In this document: positions 1-11,091 of the stretch, piece by piece
Layout of the letters: each line of letters starts with the position of its first letter
Numbering within the stretch: the first letter of the stretch is position 1
Assembly: GCF_012726195.1 (NCBI RefSeq)
Contig: NZ_JAASAF010000010.1
Coordinates: forward strand, 1-64,000
Source of the DNA: Rhodococcus sp. HNM0563
Lineage (GTDB): Bacteria; Actinomycetota; Actinomycetes; Mycobacteriales; Mycobacteriaceae
Reading direction: 5' to 3'
Length of the DNA stretch: 64,000 nucleotides
Position numbers and translations under genes: made by a program
The notes under the pieces: model-generated
What the model was told of the DNA's origin: nothing
Database searches by the model: none
What the model saw: only the letters and a program-made list of their open reading frames with translations

Positions 1-34
1 TCGTCAGGGTGTGGGAGAGTAGGTCGCCGCCGTG
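1..34 (+). rRNA. rrf: 5S rRNA, 3' end only
   Basis: The first bases contain the conserved 3' segment of actinobacterial 5S rRNA (GGTGTGGGAGAGTAGGTCGC followed by CGCCG, which closes the terminal helix). The rest of the gene, and presumably 16S and 23S, lies upstream of the window. A rho-independent terminator follows at once, as expected for the end of an rRNA operon. The exact 3' end is uncertain by a few bases. Confidence 0.85.
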
Positions 35-44
35 CATTCGTTCC

Positions 45-90
45 GAAGGGGGACTCACTTTGTGGGTCCCCCTTCGTCTTTTTCGTTTTT
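45..90 (+). terminator. rRNA operon terminator
   Basis: A hairpin pairs 45-58 with 62-75 (GAAGGGGGAC against GTCCCCCTTC, extended inward) around a three-base loop. It is followed by a T-rich tail (76-90). It ends the rRNA operon only 19 bases before the start of the next protein gene. Confidence 0.92.
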
Positions 91-108
91 CCATGAAAGG
101 ATTTTGCT

Positions 109-1482
109 GTGTCCGACAGCAACGGTGAACGTAGGTCCTTCCGAAGCGGAGGATCTACTCCGTGGTCGGGCCGAGGGAGCGATGACCGCCGGCGAGACAA
201 CGCCCGCGATGACGAACGGAAAGGCGACCGGCGACCGTCCCACGCCGGTGAGGGACGGCCGGCTCGAGGTCGCGAGGACCATCGTGTTGACGATCGCCGG
301 AGCGGCGATTCCCGCGGTGGGCGTCCCTACGGGGACCGGCCGCGCCAGGGGTCCTCTGGCGGCGAACGCAATGAGGGAGACCGCCGACGCAACGATCGAG
401 GCCGTGACGACCGAGGCCGACAAGGCTCCGGCTTCGGTCGCAGCGACGATCGGCGGAGCAGTGAGGATCGGCGGAGCAGTGCAGACCGGAGTGGACGCGA
501 GGACCGGCGCGGAACCCGCCCCGGAAATCCCGAACGCTCCAACCGTTCTTCCGATGACCGTCGTGCTTCCGATGACCGACGTCCTCGGGACGGCAACCGT
601 GGAGGTTCTGGCGCGGAACGATGGGGAGGCGGAGCCGACCGTCGCGCTGGCGGAGCCGACCGTCGCAGTGGTCACAGTGGCGGAAGCGATCGGCGTGGAA
701 GTGGTCCGGATCGCCACACTGGGGGAGCGCCCCGTCGGCGAGGTGGCGAAGGCGGATTCGACCCGCACGGTCGCGAAGGGGTTCGGCCCCAACGTCGTGA
801 GGCCCGTCCGGACGAACCCGATCTGCCGGACGACATCGAGGCCTCGGAACTCGATCCGACCATCCGTCGCGACCTGTTGAGCTTGGACAAGGCAAATGCG
901 AACGCCGTTGCGCGCCACCTTGTCATGGCCGGACGTCTGATCGACGACGATCCACGGACCGCACTGTCCCACGCACGTGCCGCTCGACAGCGTGCCGGCC
1001 GGATCGCGGTCGTGCGTGAAGCAGCGGGTATCACGGCCTACCACGCCGGCGAGTGGGCCGAAGCACTGTCCGAGCTCCGCGCTGCACGTCGGATGTCCGG
1101 TGGCACCGGCCTGCTGGCCGTCATGGCCGACTGCGAGCGCGGTCTCGGCCGCCCGGAGAAGGCCGTCGAAATCGGCCGCAGCGAGGATGCGCGCAAGTTG
1201 ACCGGTGAGGAAGCGTCGGAGTTGCGCATCGTCGTCGCAGGTGCCCGGATGGACCTGGGTCAGATCGATCAGGCAGTGGTGACCCTGCAGACACCTGACC
1301 TCGACCCGGAGCGGGTAGGCACCCCAGCGGCACGGTTGTTCTACGCCTATGCCGATGCGCTGGTGGCTGCCGGTCGTACCGACGAAGGTCTGCAATGGTT
1401 CCTGCACTCGGCGGCAGCTGATCTCGAGGGCGTCACCGACGCAGAGGATCGGGTGGAGGAACTGACCGGAGACCACAGGTGA
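109..1482 (+). CDS. TPR-like protein with long Arg/Asp/Gly/Ser-rich disordered N-terminus (Rv1691-type)
   Basis: 457 residues. Residues 1 to about 225 are low complexity, dominated by R, D, G and S with repeated DDRR-type units, and are expected to be disordered. The remaining ~230 residues are helical with TPR-like Ala-rich helices (for example HAGEWAEALSELRAARRM) and correspond to the conserved part of the Rv1691 family next to tlyA in mycobacteria. The GTG start at 109 is preceded by GAAAGGA. The gene overlaps the next by 4 bp. The function is unknown. The basic, disordered tail could bind nucleic acid or ribosomes, but that is inference. Its start lies just after the rRNA terminator, leaving almost no room for a separate promoter. 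Confidence 0.85.
   Translation: MSDSNGERRSFRSGGSTPWSGRGSDDRRRDNARDDERKGDRRPSHAGEGRPARGREDHRVDDRRSGDSRGGRPYGDRPRQGSSGGERNEGDRRRNDRGRDDRGRQGSGFGRSDDRRSSEDRRSSADRSGREDRRGTRPGNPERSNRSSDDRRASDDRRPRDGNRGGSGAERWGGGADRRAGGADRRSGHSGGSDRRGSGPDRHTGGAPRRRGGEGGFDPHGREGVRPQRREARPDEPDLPDDIEASELDPTIRRDLLSLDKANANAVARHLVMAGRLIDDDPRTALSHARAARQRAGRIAVVREAAGITAYHAGEWAEALSELRAARRMSGGTGLLAVMADCERGLGRPEKAVEIGRSEDARKLTGEEASELRIVVAGARMDLGQIDQAVVTLQTPDLDPERVGTPAARLFYAYADALVAAGRTDEGLQWFLHSAAADLEGVTDAEDRVEELTGDHR
448..481 (+). repeat. In-frame short tandem repeat inside the disordered N-terminus
   Basis: The 16-mer GATCGGCGGAGCAGTG occurs at 448-463 and again at 466-481, a period of 18 bases (six codons). It encodes repeated DDRRSSEDRRSSADR-type residues. 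Similar short in-frame duplications occur near 550-580 and 630-670. They suggest that the disordered segment grows and shrinks by slippage. Confidence 0.8.
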
Positions 1483-2495
1483 GTTCACATACCCTGCGGT
1501 CCCGGTACGACGTGTTGCTGCTCGATCTCGACGGCACCGTCTACCGCGGAGCCGAAGCGGTTCCCGGTGCACTCGAAGCCCTCAGCGCCGGCGATCGAAT
1601 GTTGTATGTGACGAATAATGCGAGTCGCCGCCCGGTCGAGGTCGCGGAGCACTTGCAGGGACTCGGATTCGTGGCCACGACCGATTCCGTGGTGACGAGT
1701 TCACAATCGGCGGCTCGGCTCCTGGCCGAACGTGTCCCTTCCGGCTCGAAGATTCTGGTGGTGGGTACGGACGCGCTCGCGGAGGAGATCGCCGCGGTGT
1801 CGCTGGAGCCGGTCCGGACAGCGGACGCGGAGCCGATCGCGGTCGTGCAGGGTCATTCTCCAGAGACCGGTTGGCGCATCCTCGCGGAGGCGACCCTCGC
1901 GATCCGGGCGGGAGCGTTGTGGGTGGCCACCAACGTCGACTCCACGCTCCCGACCGAGCGGGGGCTGGTCCTCGGCAACGGTTCGATGGTCGCGGCGTTG
2001 GAGTCTGCCACCGGCCGCACGCCGATCGTGGCGGGGAAACCCGCGGCACCACTTCTCGAGGATGCAATCCGTCGGTCCTCGGCCGATCGGCCCCTCGTGA
2101 TCGGTGATCGGCTCGACACCGACATCGAGGGAGCGAACGCTGTAGGCGCCGACTCGCTGCTGGTCCTGACCGGCGTCAGCACGATCGAGGATCTGTTGCG
2201 TGCGCCCGCCCATCAACGACCCACCTATGTCGCGGCCTCCCTGGAGAGCCTGGACACCACCGCATCGAAGTTGCGAGTGGAACCCGGGAACGAGTGGTCG
2301 GTCGCAGTCGACGGCGACGACCTGCACCTCGCGTCCACCGCCGTCGGAGAACCCGCACCCGGTTCCGAGGACGAATCCATGGGGGCGCTGCGAGGCGTCC
2401 TCGACCTCGCGTGGGCGCACCCGGGTTTCCGTAGCATCGTGGGTCTGGATGATGTTGCCCGCCGCGTCGTCGCCCGATGGACCCCGGTGTCCTGA
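1479..2495 (+). CDS. HAD-IIA phosphatase (NagD/Rv1692-like, probable glycerol-3-phosphate phosphatase)
   Basis: 338-residue cytosolic HAD-superfamily phosphatase of the IIA (NagD) type. Motif I is DLDGT at 16-20 (nucleophile Asp16, acid Asp18), motif II TNNAS at 45-49, the motif III lysine is Lys187 in AGKPA, and the metal-binding motif IV is GDRLDTD at 209-215. The M. tuberculosis ortholog Rv1692 has been described as a glycerol-3-phosphate phosphatase, which supports but does not prove the substrate. An extra ~80-residue C-terminal part follows the HAD core. The GTG start overlaps the stop of the previous gene (GTGA), so the two are translationally coupled and lie in the tlyA operon. Confidence 0.9.
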   Translation: MSSHTLRSRYDVLLLDLDGTVYRGAEAVPGALEALSAGDRMLYVTNNASRRPVEVAEHLQGLGFVATTDSVVTSSQSAARLLAERVPSGSKILVVGTDALAEEIAAVSLEPVRTADAEPIAVVQGHSPETGWRILAEATLAIRAGALWVATNVDSTLPTERGLVLGNGSMVAALESATGRTPIVAGKPAAPLLEDAIRRSSADRPLVIGDRLDTDIEGANAVGADSLLVLTGVSTIEDLLRAPAHQRPTYVAASLESLDTTASKLRVEPGNEWSVAVDGDDLHLASTAVGEPAPGSEDESMGALRGVLDLAWAHPGFRSIVGLDDVARRVVARWTPVS

Positions 2496-2548
2496 CAGAG
2501 GTCGTGCGATGTGTCCGTCGTACCGATCATGGACTAGCGTGGTCGGCG

Positions 2549-2767
2549 ATGAGCATGCCGATTCCACGTCCAGGAGAACACCTTCCCGATGCTGCGCCCA
2601 GCGTCGATCCAGCTGCTGTGCACGCCGAGGTCGACCGCATACTTGCGCAGGTGCAGGAGGAAGGCGTCGCCGGAGATCCGGCCGTTGCGATCGGGAAGCA
2701 GGCGCAGCTGCTCGAGCAGGCGCACGAGGTGCTCGTCCAGGCACTGTCGACCGTGGACAAGATCTGA
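2549..2767 (+). CDS. Small conserved protein (Rv1693-like)
   Basis: 72-residue protein between the HAD phosphatase and tlyA, where mycobacteria carry the small Rv1693. The frame is open further upstream, to 2477. I chose the ATG at 2549 because it avoids overlapping the phosphatase stop and starts at the plausible MSMPIPRPGEH. It is acidic and helical (repeats of AEVDRILAQVQ and LLEQAHEVLVQALSTV), with no membrane segment or recognised domain. It ends one base before the tlyA ATG, so it is probably co-translated. The function is unknown. Confidence 0.7.
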   Translation: MSMPIPRPGEHLPDAAPSVDPAAVHAEVDRILAQVQEEGVAGDPAVAIGKQAQLLEQAHEVLVQALSTVDKI

Positions 2768-2768
2768 C

Positions 2769-3593
2769 ATGGCGCGGAGAGCACGGGTCGATGCGGAATT
2801 GGTCCGTCGGGGCCTGGCACGCTCACGCGAGCATGCCAGTGACCTGATCGCGGCAGGGCGGGTTCTGATCGCCGGAACCGTGGCGACCAAACCGGCAACC
2901 GCTGTGGAGGCGAACACACCGCTGATCGTCAATGAGGTGTCGGACGAGGTGTCGTGGGCTTCCCGAGGCGCACACAAGCTGCTCGGCGCCCTCGAAGCGT
3001 TCACTCCGTCCGGACTGCAGATCTCCGGTCGCAGATGCCTCGATGCGGGCGCGTCCACCGGTGGATTCACCGATGTCCTGCTCCACGAGGGCGCCTCCGA
3101 GGTCGTCGCGGTCGACGTCGGCTACGGCCAGTTGGTGTGGCGACTGCAGTCCGACGAACGCGTCCACGTGATCGATCGAACAAATGTGCGTAACATCGAC
3201 GCCGAGGTGATCGGGGGGCAGGTCGACGTCGTCGTGGCGGACCTGTCGTTCATTTCGTTGCGCTTGGTGCTCCCGGCGTTCGTGCGGTGCGCCAGGCCAG
3301 GCGCCGACTTGCTCCCTATGATCAAGCCGCAGTTCGAAGTGGGCAAGGAACGCGTCGGCAGTGGCGGGGTCGTGCGCGACCCCGCGTTGCGGACCGAGGC
3401 GGTGCTCGACGTGGCAATGGACGCCCAGAAGCTCGGGCTCCGCACACTGGGTGCGGTCGCCAGCCCGCTCCCCGGCCCGTCGGGGAACGTCGAGTACTTC
3501 CTGTGGCTTCGGGCCGGCGAGCCGGACACAGGTGACCTCGACAGCAGCGTGATCGAACTCGTCGAGCACGCGGTGCAGGAAGGACCTCAGTGA
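2769..3593 (+). CDS. tlyA: TlyA family 16S/23S rRNA 2'-O-methyltransferase
   Basis: 274 residues, normal for TlyA. An N-terminal S4 RNA-binding domain (about 1-60) leads through the RGAHKL linker (66-71) into a Rossmann-fold FtsJ-type methyltransferase. The SAM-binding motif is DAGASTGGF (92-100). Further conserved elements are VVADLSF (155-161) and KPQFE (186-190). In mycobacteria TlyA 2'-O-methylates 16S C1409 and 23S C1920, and its loss gives capreomycin resistance. The ATG at 2769 was preferred to upstream in-frame starts because it gives the family's N-terminus ([20 protein letters not shown]). The stop overlaps the NAD kinase GTG. Confidence 0.95.
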   Translation: MARRARVDAELVRRGLARSREHASDLIAAGRVLIAGTVATKPATAVEANTPLIVNEVSDEVSWASRGAHKLLGALEAFTPSGLQISGRRCLDAGASTGGFTDVLLHEGASEVVAVDVGYGQLVWRLQSDERVHVIDRTNVRNIDAEVIGGQVDVVVADLSFISLRLVLPAFVRCARPGADLLPMIKPQFEVGKERVGSGGVVRDPALRTEAVLDVAMDAQKLGLRTLGAVASPLPGPSGNVEYFLWLRAGEPDTGDLDSSVIELVEHAVQEGPQ

Positions 3594-4534
3594 CAACAGG
3601 GTCGGGCGAATCGACGCCCGGTACGCAGGGCCGTGAGGTTCTGCTCGTGTCGCATTCGGGCAGGGACGAAATTGCCGTGACCGCCCAGCGGGTCGCGAAA
3701 CTCTTCGGCGACGCAGGAATCGTCCTGCGAGTCCTCGAGGACGAATCGATCAGCACCGGCCTCGGAGCGGCGGAGGTGCCCGGCAGCAGGATCCGGATCG
3801 TCGAATCGGGTCCCGATGCAGCTGCCGGATGTGAAATGGTCATCGTGCTCGGCGGCGACGGTAGCTTCCTGCGGGCAGCCGAACTCGCACAACTCGCCTC
3901 GGTACCTGTACTCGGCATCAATCTGGGCCGAATCGGCTTCCTGGCCGAAGCCGAAGCCGACCATCTCGAAGAAGCCTTGCATCAGGTGGTGCGACAGCAG
4001 TACTCGGTCGAGAACCGGATGACACTCGACGTGACGATCCGCGTCGACGATGTGATCGTCGATCGCGGCTGGGCGCTCAACGAGGCCAGTCTCGAGAATC
4101 AATCCCGGCTCGGCGTCCTCGAAGTGGTTCTCGAAGTCGATGGACGCCCGGTGTCGTCGTTCGGCGGCGACGGAGTACTGATCGCTACCCCGACCGGGTC
4201 GACAGCCTATGCTTTTTCCGCGGGTGGCCCGATCGTGTGGCCGGAACTCGAAGCGCTGCTCGTGATCCCGAGCAACGCCCACGCGCTGTTCGCGCGCCCG
4301 CTCGTAACCAGCCCGAAATCGGTCATTGCGGTCGAGACCCTCGCGGGAAGCCACGCCGGGCTGGTGTTCTGTGATGGACGCCGCACTCTCGAGCTCCCGG
4401 CCGGAGGCCGCCTCGAGGTTGTCCGAGGGCAACATCCCGTGCGGTGGGTAAGGCTGGATTCGGCGCCGTTCGCCGATCGGATGGTGCGCAAGTTCGAACT
4501 TCCGGTGAAGGGCTGGCGGGGAAGGAAACTCTAG
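3590..4534 (+). CDS. nadK: NAD kinase
   Basis: 314-residue cytosolic enzyme that phosphorylates NAD+ to NADP+ (PpnK family). The diagnostic GGDG motif is at 88-91 ([12 protein letters not shown]), followed downstream by the NE motif ([10 protein letters not shown]) and the glycine-rich [12 protein letters not shown] nucleotide-binding loop. The GTG start overlaps the tlyA stop (GTGA), and recN starts on the base after its stop. The tlyA-nadK-recN order is typical of Actinobacteria. Confidence 0.96.
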   Translation: MTTGSGESTPGTQGREVLLVSHSGRDEIAVTAQRVAKLFGDAGIVLRVLEDESISTGLGAAEVPGSRIRIVESGPDAAAGCEMVIVLGGDGSFLRAAELAQLASVPVLGINLGRIGFLAEAEADHLEEALHQVVRQQYSVENRMTLDVTIRVDDVIVDRGWALNEASLENQSRLGVLEVVLEVDGRPVSSFGGDGVLIATPTGSTAYAFSAGGPIVWPELEALLVIPSNAHALFARPLVTSPKSVIAVETLAGSHAGLVFCDGRRTLELPAGGRLEVVRGQHPVRWVRLDSAPFADRMVRKFELPVKGWRGRKL

Positions 4535-6304
4535 GTGCTCGCAGAGATCCGGATCGACAACCTCGGTGTGATCACCGAGGCGAGTGCCCGGTTCGACGGA
4601 GGCTTGACCGTGCTGACCGGCGAGACCGGCGCCGGCAAGACCATGGTCGTGACCAGCTTGCATCTGCTGTCCGGCGTGCGCGCGGATTCCGCGCGGGTGC
4701 GGGTGGGAGCGTCACGTGCTGTGGTCGAAGGTCGGTTCAGCGTCGACGGAGGCAACAGCCACGTCGAGAAGGAAGTGGCGCGGCTGCTCGAATCCGCAGG
4801 CGCGCAACGCGACGAAGACGGCAGCATCATTGCGGTGCGCACGGTCAACAGCGACGGAGGGTCGCGTGCACACCTCGGGGGCCGCAGCATTCCTGTCGGA
4901 TTGCTCGCCGAATTCACCGGCCCGCTCCTGACGGTGCACGGGCAGAACGATCAACTTCGGCTGTTGCGGCCCGACCAGCAACGTGCTGCCCTCGACAGAT
5001 TCGGCGGCAAAACGATCACATCGCTCCGCGAGCGTTACCGCACACACCGACGACGGTGGCTCGATGCCCGAAGCGAACTCCTCGACCGTACGAACCGGGC
5101 GCGCGAGTTGGCTCAGGAAGCGGACCGGCTGCAGTTCGGTCTGGATGAGATCGACGCGGTCGCTCCCGAGCGAGGCGAAGACAAGCAGATCGTCGCCGAC
5201 GTCCTGCGCCTGTCGGATCTCGACTCGCTACGCGAGGCGGCGGTGGCTGCACACGGCGTCCTTGCCGGATACGACAGTGCCGACGCAGGAGAGGCCGCGT
5301 CGGCACTGGATCTGCTCGGTGAGGCCCGGGCGCGTGTGGAGGGGAGCGACGATGCGGCGCTGCGCGAGCTCGGACCGAGGCTGGCGGAGGCCATCACGGT
5401 GGTCACCGATGTGACCGCGGACCTCTCCGGCTATCTAGGGGATCTGCCGTCCGATCAAGGCACACTCGAATCGCTGCTGACCCGCCAAGCGGAATTGAAG
5501 ACCCTCACCCGCAAGTACGCCGCCGATATCGACGGCGTACTCGACTGGGCGGACGATGCGCGTGATCGCCTTTCGAGGCTGGACGTGTCGTCCGAGGCGC
5601 TCGAGAAACTGGCCGGCGAAGTGGACAGCGAAGCGTCCGCGACAGCAGAAGCGGCAGCTGCGCTGACGACTGCGCGACGTAAAGCGGCCACCAAGCTCGC
5701 GAAGGCGGTGAGCAGAGAACTTGCCGGTCTCGCGATGGGACGCGCCGTGCTCGATGTACATGTCCGTGATCGTGACGCCGGTGCGGGCGATTCCGCGCCG
5801 CTTCCTGTGGGCGACCGTACGTTGCACGCGGGCGAGTCGGGTGTCGACGACGTCGAGTTCCGTCTCGCCGCGCATGCCGGCGCGCCGGCTCTGCCGATAT
5901 CGCGGAGTGCGTCAGGCGGTGAGATGTCACGGGTGATGCTCGCGCTCGAGGTGGTTCTCGCAGCCTCGGAGCGCGGAGCCACCATGGTCTTCGATGAGGT
6001 GGATGCCGGTGTGGGCGGCCGTGCCGCAGTCGAGATCGGCCGTCGTCTGGCCAGGCTCTCGCGCACACATCAGGTCATCGTCGTCACGCACCTGCCGCAG
6101 GTCGCTGCGTTCGCCGACACTCATCTGGTGGTCGACAAGGTCGACGACAGGGCCGGTGTGGTGAGCAGCGGGGTGCGCACTCTGACCGAGGCGGAGCGGG
6201 TCACCGAGCTGGCGCGGATGCTCGCCGGCCTCGACGACACCGAGACCGGCCGCGCGCACGCCGAGGAATTGCTCGCCGTGGCGCATGCCGAGCGGGAGAG
6301 CTGA
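4535..6304 (+). CDS. recN: DNA repair protein RecN
   Basis: 589-residue SMC-like ATPase involved in double-strand break repair. The N-terminal Walker A motif is GETGAGKT (29-36). A central region rich in Ala, Glu and Arg forms the short coiled coil. The C-terminal half carries the ABC signature (SRSASGGEMSRVMLALE) and Walker B (MVFDEVDAGVGGRAA). The length is normal for the family. The GTG start abuts the nadK stop. No LexA box was recognised; the gene appears to depend on upstream transcription. Confidence 0.95.
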   Translation: MLAEIRIDNLGVITEASARFDGGLTVLTGETGAGKTMVVTSLHLLSGVRADSARVRVGASRAVVEGRFSVDGGNSHVEKEVARLLESAGAQRDEDGSIIAVRTVNSDGGSRAHLGGRSIPVGLLAEFTGPLLTVHGQNDQLRLLRPDQQRAALDRFGGKTITSLRERYRTHRRRWLDARSELLDRTNRARELAQEADRLQFGLDEIDAVAPERGEDKQIVADVLRLSDLDSLREAAVAAHGVLAGYDSADAGEAASALDLLGEARARVEGSDDAALRELGPRLAEAITVVTDVTADLSGYLGDLPSDQGTLESLLTRQAELKTLTRKYAADIDGVLDWADDARDRLSRLDVSSEALEKLAGEVDSEASATAEAAAALTTARRKAATKLAKAVSRELAGLAMGRAVLDVHVRDRDAGAGDSAPLPVGDRTLHAGESGVDDVEFRLAAHAGAPALPISRSASGGEMSRVMLALEVVLAASERGATMVFDEVDAGVGGRAAVEIGRRLARLSRTHQVIVVTHLPQVAAFADTHLVVDKVDDRAGVVSSGVRTLTEAERVTELARMLAGLDDTETGRAHAEELLAVAHAERES

Positions 6305-6402
6305 GCGCCGTCGCGACCGACGAGGTGTGAAGCGAGGGTGAAAGCCGCGTCGTCCGGCGCGCCTCCGCAATCGCGTTGCACCTCAGGAGCATCATTCTCA
6401 CC

Positions 6403-7587
6403 ATGAAGATGCCGGCGCTGCTGTCCCGCAACAACGAAACGCTGCCCGGAGTGAGCGGTATCGCCCGGGTGGACAAGAACACCGCGAAGCTGGTCCGCCG
6501 GGTCGGCCCCGGCGACATCGTCATCCTCGACGCCGTGGACCTCGATCGGGTCACCGCCGACGCACTCGTCGAAGCGGGGGTCGCCGCGGTCGTCAACGCC
6601 TCGGCCTCGATTTCCGGTCGTTACCCGAACCTCGGCCCGGAAGTCCTTGTCGCCAACGACATCGTTCTGATCGACAGTGTCGGGTCGGAGCTGTTCAAGA
6701 AGGTCAAGGACGGCGCGAAGATCCGGCTGCACGAGGGCGGACTCTATGCCGGGGATCGCCTGCTCGTCGAAGGTGAGGAACAGACCGAAGCCGAGATCTC
6801 GGATCGCATGATCGAAGCGAAAACCGGCCTGGTCGACCATCTCGAGGCGTTCTCGGGCAATACCATCGAATTCATCCGGTCGGAGAGTCCACTACTGATC
6901 GACGGGGTGGGTATTCCCGAGATCGATCTCGATCTGAGAGACAGGCATGTCGTGGTGGTCAGTCCCGGCCCCGACCACGTGCAGGATCTGAAGAACCTGC
7001 GACCCTTCATCAAGGAGTATGCACCGATCCTGGTGGGTGTCGACTCGGGTGCGGATGCCCTGACCAAGGCCGGCTACCGGCCCGACCTGATCATCGGTGA
7101 CCCTGATGGCATCGGCACCGCGACCCTCCAGTCCGGTGCCGAGGTGGTCCTGCCCGCGGACCCGGACGGACATGCCCCCGGACTCGAACGCATCCAGGAC
7201 CTCGGGATCGGTGCGATGACGTTCCCCGCGGCAGGTACTTCCACCGACCTCGCTCTGCTCCTCGTCGATCATCACGGTGCGGCACTCGTCGTCACGGTGG
7301 GCAGCACGGTCTCCCTCGACGAGTTCTTCGATCAGGGTCGCCGCGACACCAACCCGTCTGCGGTGATGACGCGTCTGAAGGTCGGTCCGAAACTGGTCGA
7401 TTCGAAGGCCGTTGCCACCTTGTATCGCAGTCGGGTCTCCGGTGGGGTGATCGCGCTACTGGTCTTCGCTGCGCTGATCGCGGTCATCGCCGCATTGGTC
7501 GTGTCCAACCTGGGTGGCGATGTCGTCGACTGGGTCACGACCTGGTCGGCAGACTCCGTCGAGTGGGTCCGGGGTCAGTTCGAGTGA
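6403..7587 (+). CDS. steA: SteA-type septation/cytokinetic ring protein (Rv1697-like)
   Basis: 394 residues. The sequence closely parallels M. tuberculosis Rv1697 from start to end: a large cytoplasmic part with a thiamin-pyrophosphokinase-like fold (VVNASASISGRYPNLGPEVL, GNTIEFIRSESPLLIDG, IIGDPDGI), then one transmembrane helix near residues 345-370 (VIALLVFAALIAVIAALVV) and a short external tail. In Corynebacterium the SteA/SteB pair acts in daughter-cell separation. The frame opens at a TTG 27 bases upstream. The ATG at 6403 was chosen because it matches the family start. It is coupled by a 4-bp overlap to the next gene, the SteB/MctB family member. Confidence 0.9.
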   Translation: MKMPALLSRNNETLPGVSGIARVDKNTAKLVRRVGPGDIVILDAVDLDRVTADALVEAGVAAVVNASASISGRYPNLGPEVLVANDIVLIDSVGSELFKKVKDGAKIRLHEGGLYAGDRLLVEGEEQTEAEISDRMIEAKTGLVDHLEAFSGNTIEFIRSESPLLIDGVGIPEIDLDLRDRHVVVVSPGPDHVQDLKNLRPFIKEYAPILVGVDSGADALTKAGYRPDLIIGDPDGIGTATLQSGAEVVLPADPDGHAPGLERIQDLGIGAMTFPAAGTSTDLALLLVDHHGAALVVTVGSTVSLDEFFDQGRRDTNPSAVMTRLKVGPKLVDSKAVATLYRSRVSGGVIALLVFAALIAVIAALVVSNLGGDVVDWVTTWSADSVEWVRGQFE

Positions 7588-8528
7588 TCTCGATGCGCCA
7601 GCACGCCGTCTCCCTGATCGCGGTGTTCTTGGCACTCGGCCTCGGAGTGGTTCTCGGTTCCGGGCTGTTGTCGAACAGTCTCGTGGCCGGTCTGCGTGAT
7701 GACAAAGCGGACATGGGTCGTGAGCTTCAGGCCGAGCACGATCGAGCCAATCGGCTTGACTCCGAGCTGCGTGCCGCCGACGAGTTCGATGCCACCGTTG
7801 CTCCCCGCGTGGTCCGCGACGAACTCTCCGGCCGTACGGTCCTCGTGGCGACGACGCCCGACACCGATCCCGCCGATTTCGATGCGGTGATGCGGACGGT
7901 GGCCTCCGCAGGTGGCGCAGTCACCGGTCGACTGTCGCTGACGGAGTCGTTCCTCGACGCCGCGGGCGCCGACATGCTCCGTACCACGGTCACCAACATC
8001 ATCCCCGCAGGGGTACAGCTGCAGACCGGGGCCGTCGACCCAGGCAGTCTCGCGGGTGATCTGCTCGGTGCGGCACTGCTCGTTGATCCGGCGACCGGTG
8101 CGCCGCGCAGCACCCCGGAGGAACGTGAACTCGCGTTGTCTGCGCTGCGCAGCGGCGGCTTCGTCACGTATGACGGAACGGTCGAGCCGGCCCAATCCGC
8201 CCTGATTCTGACCGGAAGCGGTGTCGAAGAGGTCGACGGGGGCAACCGCGGGGCACTCATCGCCCGTTTTGCAGCAGCTGTCGACGCCCGTGGTGCGGGG
8301 GCCGTGCTCGCCGGACGATCGGAATCGGCCGTAGGCAACGGCCCGCTCGCTGTGGTTCGCGCCGACGCGGCGTTGTCAGCGGGGCTGTCGACCGTCGACA
8401 ATCTCGACCGCGAAGCGGGACGGAGCACTGCGATACTGGCCCTGCGCGAACAGTTCGACGGCGGAGCCGGCCGCTACGGAACAGGACCCGGCGCAGCTGC
8501 GGTCACCGTGGGATCCACCGCGCGGTGA
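7584..8528 (+). CDS. mctB: MctB/SteB-type outer membrane channel protein (Rv1698-like)
   Basis: 314 residues with an N-terminal membrane anchor or signal (residues ~8-28, VSLIAVFLALGLGVVLGSGL). A short coiled coil follows (about 35-65), then a mixed alpha/beta domain ending in GAGRYGTGPGAAAVTV. It aligns with Rv1698, described in mycobacteria as an outer-membrane protein needed for copper homeostasis (MctB) and, in corynebacteria, as SteB, partner of SteA. The GTG at 7584 gives the family N-terminus (ISMRQHAVSL) and overlaps the steA stop. Which of the two proposed roles applies here cannot be decided from sequence. Confidence 0.88.
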   Translation: MISMRQHAVSLIAVFLALGLGVVLGSGLLSNSLVAGLRDDKADMGRELQAEHDRANRLDSELRAADEFDATVAPRVVRDELSGRTVLVATTPDTDPADFDAVMRTVASAGGAVTGRLSLTESFLDAAGADMLRTTVTNIIPAGVQLQTGAVDPGSLAGDLLGAALLVDPATGAPRSTPEERELALSALRSGGFVTYDGTVEPAQSALILTGSGVEEVDGGNRGALIARFAAAVDARGAGAVLAGRSESAVGNGPLAVVRADAALSAGLSTVDNLDREAGRSTAILALREQFDGGAGRYGTGPGAAAVTVGSTAR

Positions 8529-8556
8529 CCGAACTCTGATCTGTCCGGAGCTGTGA

Positions 8557-10461
<1,905 letters not shown>

Positions 10462-10464
10462 CAC

Positions 10465-11091
10465 GTGACGCAGCGACACGACTTCCGGACTCTGTCTACG
10501 CAGCGCATCTACACAGGTGCCATCGTGTCGCTGCGCGTCGACGAGGTGACGATGCCGGATGGGCACTCCGCCCACCGTGAAGTGGTCGAGCACTTCGGTG
10601 CGGTAGCCATCGTCGCTATCGACGATCGAGACCGGCTGGTGCTGGTCCACCAGTACCGGCATCCGCTCGGGCGACGATTGTGGGAGCTGCCCGCCGGTCT
10701 CCTCGACGAGGCCGGCGAGTCGCCCCTCGACGCCGCGAAACGTGAACTCGCGGAGGAGACCGGGCTGGCAGCGGAGCGCTGGGACACACTCGTCGACGTC
10801 GCACTCTCGCCCGGTTTCACCGACGAAGCAGTCCGTGTCTTCGTGGCTCGCGGCCTGTCCGAGGTGGACCGGCCCGAACCCGAACATGAGGAAGCCGACC
10901 TCGAGATTCACAAGGTCCCACTCGACGAGGCGGTGTCGATGGCATTGCGGGGCGAGATCGTCAACGCGACCGCGGTGGCGGGCATCCTCGCTTCGTCCGC
11001 CACACGTACCTCCCGGACCGAACTGCGTCCCTCCGACGCGCCCTGGCCCGACCGGCCATCCGCCTTCTCCCGCACCCGCGCTGCGGAGTGA
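10465..11091 (+). CDS. Nudix hydrolase, ADP-ribose pyrophosphatase type (Rv1700-like)
   Basis: 208 residues. The Nudix box lies in [20 protein letters not shown] followed by ELAEETGL, with the metal-binding REL..EE..G core. The family and the position between pyrG and xerD match Rv1700, an ADP-ribose pyrophosphatase that hydrolyses ADP-ribose to AMP and ribose-5-phosphate. The start is GTG, three bases after the pyrG stop, so the two are probably co-transcribed. The stop overlaps the xerD start. Confidence 0.9.
   Translation: MTQRHDFRTLSTQRIYTGAIVSLRVDEVTMPDGHSAHREVVEHFGAVAIVAIDDRDRLVLVHQYRHPLGRRLWELPAGLLDEAGESPLDAAKRELAEETGLAAERWDTLVDVALSPGFTDEAVRVFVARGLSEVDRPEPEHEEADLEIHKVPLDEAVSMALRGEIVNATAVAGILASSATRTSRTELRPSDAPWPDRPSAFSRTRAAE

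Noticed and set aside
55-1572. A 505-codon minus-strand frame opposite the first gene.
   Set aside because: Reads through the rRNA terminator region and has Thr/Val/Ala-rich low complexity. The plus-strand gene has a good start, a conserved C-terminus and coupling to the next gene.
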